From the NCBI GenBank assembly GCA_003242115.1, contig QBMP01000190.1, positions 1 through 9,063 on the forward strand: a DNA stretch of 9,063 nucleotides, written 5' to 3'. The position numbers were made by a program, and so were the translations under genes. Source of the stretch: Phormidesmis priestleyi. Its GTDB lineage: Bacteria; Cyanobacteriota; Cyanobacteriia; Phormidesmidales; Phormidesmidaceae. Positions within the stretch are counted from its first letter, which is position 1. Each line of letters begins with the position of its first letter. Positions 6,205 through 9,063 of this stretch are shown in pieces. A model generated the notes under the pieces. That model worked only from the letters and a program-made list of their open reading frames with translations. It ran no database searches and was not told where the DNA came from.

Positions 6205-7488
6205 ATGGGAATTACGAAGCGCGGCCTGATTTTGGGCTCAACTGCATTTGCAAGTGCCACCGTTGTTATTGTCGGCACCGGCCTTCACTGGGCCAATGGT
6301 CAAGCCTTTACGGAAAGCCCTAAAGAACTCGTAGATGAAGTGTGGCAGCTCATCGACCATGAGTATGTAGATAGTTCGTTTAACTCTCTTGATTGGGACG
6401 AGGTTCGCACTAAGTATTTAAACCAGAACTATACCGATCAGGAAGAAGCCTATACGGCTGTTCGTGAAATGCTAGAGCAGCTTGAGGATCCATATACGCG
6501 GTTTATGGATCCTCAAGAGTTCAGCAATATGCAAATAGACACCTCAGGAGAACTGACTGGGGTTGGTATTCAAATTTCACAGGAAGAAGATACCAAAAAA
6601 ATCGTAGTGGTTTCTCCGATTGAGCAAACTCCTGCTTATGAAGCAGGTCTTCTTTCTGGAGACGTGATTACGTCGATTGATGGTGAAAGTACCGAAGGCA
6701 TGGAGCTAAGCGATGCGGTCAACTTGATTCGCGGCCCGGTCGATTCAACTGTGAAGCTTTCAGTACTCCGTGAAGAAAAACCGCTTGATTTTGAGCTGAC
6801 TCGGGCTCGAATTGAAATTCATCCGGTTCGCTACTCCGTCAAAACCGGGCCAGAGGGTACGGTTGGCTACATTCGACTAACGCAGTTCAGCGCTAATGCG
6901 GCTGCGGAAATGCGCGATGCCATTAAAGCCTTAGAAGCGCGAGATGTTACGGGCTATGTGCTAGATTTGCGGTCTAATCCGGGTGGCTTATTATTTGCCA
7001 GTATTGATATTTCACAAATGTGGATTGATGAAGGCACCATTGTTTCGACGGTAGATCGCAATGGTACGAGTGAGGAAGAGGTATCGAGCCATCAGGCACT
7101 AACTGATAAGCCGCTGGTGGTGATTGTTGATGGCGGTTCAGCGAGTGCGAGTGAAATTCTTTCGGGCGCGTTGCAAGACAACAATCGTGCGGTGCTAGTC
7201 GGAACTCAAACCTTTGGAAAGGGCTTAGTGCAGTCGGTGCGCGGATTAGCCGATGGATCTGGCGTTGCAGTTACCATCGCTAAATATCTCACACCCTCAG
7301 GTAGAGATATCAATAAGTTGGGCATTGAACCTAACTTTACTGTGGAGCTAACGGACGACCAGCGAGACGCGCTTGCAGCTGATCGCGAAAAGATTGCGAC
7401 CCCCGATGATCCGCAGTATGCCAAAGCAGTCGAGGTGCTTTCTGATACGATTCGAGGCCAGCGGCAGTCCGCTAGTGCGGCTCAGTAA
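6205..7488 (+). CDS. Secreted S41A carboxyl-terminal processing protease (Ctp family)
   Basis: A 427-residue Ctp/Prc serine endopeptidase, exported to the periplasm or thylakoid lumen, where family members trim or degrade C-termini. CtpA of this family matures the photosystem II D1 protein; this one looks closer to the CtpB/CtpC paralogues, a distinction I cannot settle. An N-terminal signal sequence (KRGLILGSTAFASATVVIVG) ends near residue 33. A helical region and the LEDPYTRFMDPQEF motif (93-106) lead into a PDZ domain at about 115-195 (GELTGVGIQI, AGLLSGDVITSIDG). The protease core has YVLDLRSNPGG at 251-261, nucleophile Ser314 in GSASASEI, Lys339 in TFGKG and Gln343, at the spacing of E. 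coli Prc (Ser/Lys 25 apart). The tail is Gln/Ala-rich. CAGGA lies 12 bp before the ATG. The gene has no HIP1 site, and a perfect hairpin lies at 6481-6517. Its stop is 13 bp from the convergent neighbour's stop. Confidence 0.95.
   Translation: MGITKRGLILGSTAFASATVVIVGTGLHWANGQAFTESPKELVDEVWQLIDHEYVDSSFNSLDWDEVRTKYLNQNYTDQEEAYTAVREMLEQLEDPYTRFMDPQEFSNMQIDTSGELTGVGIQISQEEDTKKIVVVSPIEQTPAYEAGLLSGDVITSIDGESTEGMELSDAVNLIRGPVDSTVKLSVLREEKPLDFELTRARIEIHPVRYSVKTGPEGTVGYIRLTQFSANAAAEMRDAIKALEARDVTGYVLDLRSNPGGLLFASIDISQMWIDEGTIVSTVDRNGTSEEEVSSHQALTDKPLVVIVDGGSASASEILSGALQDNNRAVLVGTQTFGKGLVQSVRGLADGSGVAVTIAKYLTPSGRDINKLGIEPNFTVELTDDQRDALAADREKIATPDDPQYAKAVEVLSDTIRGQRQSASAAQ
6481..6517. repeat. Perfect 14-bp inverted repeat with 9-nt loop inside the protease gene
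   Basis: CTTGAGGATCCATA (6481-6494) is the exact reverse complement of TATGGATCCTCAAG (6504-6517), with TACGCGGTT between. It covers the codons for the LEDPYTRFMDPQE motif. No U-tract follows, so it is not a standard intrinsic terminator. Confidence 0.85.
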
Positions 7489-7501
7489 GTTTTAGTTTTG
7501 A

Positions 7502-7759
7502 TCAGCTAGGCTTACATTTACCAGCTCTAATCAGGCCAACGCGCTTTGCGATGGCCTGACTTTGTGTTTTAAAAGGCCCCCACCGCTTTAAGACGTTTTC
7601 GCTTGATGAATCGTCTGATGAAGCCCTGTCTTCTAAGCTGCTTTCTAAAGAGTCTTCCTCTAATGATTCACCTGGTGAAGATTCTGGGGATTGACAGAGA
7701 ATTTCACATTGCCCGGACGCAGATCGAACGATATACCAAGTTTCCTGTGAGTTTTCCAT
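7502..7759 (-). CDS. Small conserved cyanobacterial protein with an acidic Ser-rich insert
   Basis: An 85-residue protein of unknown function. The two ends resemble a short cyanobacterial protein family I remember: ETWYIVRSASGQCEI (6-20) and RWGPFKTQSQAIAKRVGLIRAGKC (59-82). Some database entries carry an unlikely transposase name for such proteins; nothing here supports a transposase. Residues 23-55 between them are Ser/Glu/Asp-rich with repeated Ser-Leu-Glu (SLEED, SLES, SLED) and are probably disordered. There is no signal peptide or membrane segment. Two cysteines (18 and 22) and C82 could bind metal, but no motif is complete. I chose the ATG at 7759 over an in-frame TTG at 7771. A plausible promoter with an overlapping palindrome lies just upstream. 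It converges on the S41 protease gene with 13 bp between stops. Confidence 0.75.
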   Translation of the reverse strand: MENSQETWYIVRSASGQCEILCQSPESSPGESLEEDSLESSLEDRASSDDSSSENVLKRWGPFKTQSQAIAKRVGLIRAGKCKPS

Positions 7760-7783
7760 AGGGGGAGACAAGTCTGTGGCTGA

Positions 7784-7797
7784 GATATGATCATATC
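7784..7797. promoter_or_regulatory. 14-bp perfect palindrome, possible operator
   Basis: GATATGATCATATC is fully self-complementary. It lies 24 bp upstream of the small gene's ATG (7759) and covers the proposed -10 element, the usual place for a repressor dimer. Confidence 0.45.
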
Positions 7798-7816
7798 AAA
7801 GATACAGTTGCGTCAA
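7790..7816 (-). promoter_or_regulatory. Candidate promoter of the small minus-strand gene
   Basis: On the minus strand, TTGACG (7816-7811, one mismatch from TTGACA) is followed after 15 bp by TATGAT (7795-7790, one mismatch from TATAAT). The spacer is 2 bp shorter than ideal. Transcription would begin near 7783, giving a leader of about 24 nt. Confidence 0.4.
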
Positions 7817-7885
7817 GAGACCTGTAGGAAATCTGCTGAAGATCGAAGATCTGAGTCAGTGTACCGATTACTGGCATTGTCATTA

Positions 7886-9063
7886 TCATTCGGGTAGAGG
7901 TAGAACGACTTGCCGAGAAAGGGACGCTGACATAATCGCCGCGAGAACGCATAGACAGGCAAGCGATCGCACTACCCCCACGATGCCAATGCTCTGTTGC
8001 AATACCGGCAAACACAAAGCCCCCAAAACCGCCCCGGCTTTAGCAATGCCGCCTGCAAGTCCGGCTCCGCTAGCTCGAATTGCAGGCGGGAAAACTTCAC
8101 CTGACAGCAAAAACGTGGTGGCATTTGGCCCTAAGTTCATGGTGAAATTGAACAGAATGAAGCCGGTGAATAGTAGACTCAAATTGCCGGGATCTGCGCC
8201 TGCAAAAGATAATATGCTTAGCCCGATCGCCATGCCAAGAAAGCCGATGATCTGTAAGGGGATGCGGCCAAGGCGATTGATCAGAGCGATCGCGCCCAAG
8301 AAACCAGCCACCAAAAACACATTCACAATCGCTGCGCCACGCGCTGAGGCCATTTCTTGCGTGAGCAGGTTTTGATCTTGAGAGAAGGCGAGAGTGGCGA
8401 TAATGGTGGGTGTAAAAATGCCGATGCCATAGGTAGCAATATCTTGTAAAAACCAGGGAATAGAGGCAAGTGCCGTTTGCTGCAAGTAAGCCGGTGAGAA
8501 CAAATCACGATAGCCTAGCGCTTTAGCTGTTGAAACATCTGACTTGGCCTCAGGTTCAAAATAAACAGATTTTTCCAACAGCTCAGAAGCTGCCTTAGAA
8601 GCGGCTTCATATTCTCCTTTGGCCAGATAGTAGCTAGGGCTTTCTAACAAAAACAACAGCCGTAAGCCACCGACGATGACAGAGAGCAAAATGCCGACTC
8701 CCAGCATCCAGCGCCAAGCATAGCCTATGGCTAACTCTGGGGCAATCTGTTGAAAGCTCCAAATGGTCACCCACCCGACCACTGCGCCCAACAGAGCGCC
8801 TAGTGACTGAAAGCTAAAGGCTCCGATTACCATGCGTCCGCGCAGCCTAGCGGGAATATTTTCGGTGATGTAGGCGACGCTGATGGGGTAGTCTGCGCCA
8901 ATGCCAATGCCCACTAAGAAGCGAAAGCACAGCAGTGATTCCGCGTTCCAAGCCAGCGCGGTTGCTATAGATGCGGCGATAAACAGGCTAATATCGACCA
9001 TCAGCATCAGCTGACGGCCTACTCTATCTGTCAGCGGGCCAAGGGTAAGCGAGCCGATTAGAG
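7886..9063 (-). CDS. MFS transporter, metabolite:H+ or sugar-porter-like (N-terminus outside window)
   Basis: A major facilitator superfamily permease. The frame remains open from an ATG at 9007 to the right edge, and the extra codons encode GPLTDRVGRQ, the MFS motif A between membrane segments 2 and 3. The true start is therefore beyond the window, and about 60-80 residues are missing. Ten membrane segments (3-12) are visible. After segment 6 comes ESPSYYLAKGEYEAA, the counterpart of the sugar-porter ESPRWL motif, then a charged cytoplasmic loop. GADYPISVAYITENIPARLRGR in segments 4-5 and GEVFPPAIRASGAGLAGGIAKAGAVLG before segment 11 resemble the phosphate/metabolite:H+ symporter and sugar-porter branches. 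Substrate cannot be predicted. The C-terminus is short (VVLPLPE). HIP1 sites lie at 7963 and 8286. It runs in the same direction as the small gene downstream, with 126 bp between them. Confidence 0.9.
   Translation of the reverse strand, partial: LIGSLTLGPLTDRVGRQLMLMVDISLFIAASIATALAWNAESLLCFRFLVGIGIGADYPISVAYITENIPARLRGRMVIGAFSFQSLGALLGAVVGWVTIWSFQQIAPELAIGYAWRWMLGVGILLSVIVGGLRLLFLLESPSYYLAKGEYEAASKAASELLEKSVYFEPEAKSDVSTAKALGYRDLFSPAYLQQTALASIPWFLQDIATYGIGIFTPTIIATLAFSQDQNLLTQEMASARGAAIVNVFLVAGFLGAIALINRLGRIPLQIIGFLGMAIGLSILSFAGADPGNLSLLFTGFILFNFTMNLGPNATTFLLSGEVFPPAIRASGAGLAGGIAKAGAVLGALCLPVLQQSIGIVGVVRSLACLCVLAAIMSASLSRQVVLPLPE

Noticed and set aside
7502..7759. Reading the small minus-strand gene as a transposase remnant
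   Set aside because: Related proteins sometimes carry a transposase name, but no DDE motif, inverted repeats or target duplications are visible here.
7872..7893. Fur-box-like ATTGTCATTATCATT sequence
   Set aside because: It resembles part of the Fur consensus, but it overlaps the MFS stop codon, over 110 bp upstream of the nearest start and outside the proposed promoter. The match is partial and AT-rich enough to occur by chance.
7983..8375. 130-codon plus-strand frame antisense to the MFS gene
   Set aside because: The minus-strand frame encodes a clear MFS transporter with continuous membrane segments. The plus-strand translation has no recognisable family features and a composition typical of an antisense shadow.
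1..9063. tRNA, rRNA, CRISPR array, insertion sequence or phage genes
   Set aside because: I looked on both strands and found no cloverleaf, no spaced repeat array, no transposase or integrase motif, and no terminal repeats.

Overview
The window looks like cyanobacterial chromosome. It has thirteen copies of the HIP1 palindrome GCGATCGC, which is over-represented in many cyanobacterial genomes. It also carries a DUF1823-type gene, a cyanobacterial-type S41 C-terminal processing protease, an ExbB-ExbD-ExbD cluster with two ExbD genes, and IspG of the plastid/cyanobacterial type. Few start codons have a Shine-Dalgarno sequence. I cannot name the genus. The content is mostly housekeeping and envelope genes. 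I see no CRISPR array, prophage, insertion sequence, tRNA or rRNA.

Layout. Positions 1-1694 are on the minus strand: the N-terminal part of an Ala/Pro-rich membrane-anchored or exported protein (runs off the left edge) and, upstream of it, a biotin-protein ligase whose C-terminal domain seems to be missing. A 65-bp divergent gap at 1695-1759, almost entirely an 11-bp tandem repeat, separates birA from a plus-strand run. That run is a DUF1823 gene (1760-2155), an ExbB-type proton channel (2347-3093), two ExbD/TolR proteins (3103-3573 and 3614-4033), a small TPR protein (4124-4609) and ispG (4709-5953). After a 251-bp gap comes a secreted S41 protease (6205-7488). It converges on a small minus-strand conserved gene (7502-7759). 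A minus-strand MFS transporter (7886 to the right edge) is truncated at its N-terminus.

How the genes work together. ExbB and the two ExbD proteins should form one inner-membrane proton-driven motor. Only the second ExbD keeps the membrane aspartate that carries protons, so a mixed stator is likely. BirA would activate acetyl-CoA carboxylase for fatty-acid synthesis. IspG makes isoprenoid precursors in the MEP pathway. The protease and the left-edge protein belong to the periplasm or envelope.

No complete new system is evident. The most unusual signals are small-scale: (a) an 11-bp repeat that forms a chain of overlapping start-stop mini-ORFs leading into the DUF1823 gene; (b) a canonical four-run G-quadruplex/i-motif sequence ending at the base before the second exbD start codon; (c) loss of the proton-carrying Asp in the first ExbD; (d) a BirA lacking its C-terminal domain; (e) a perfect 14-bp hairpin inside the protease gene; and (f) a 14-bp palindrome overlapping a plausible promoter of the small minus-strand gene.
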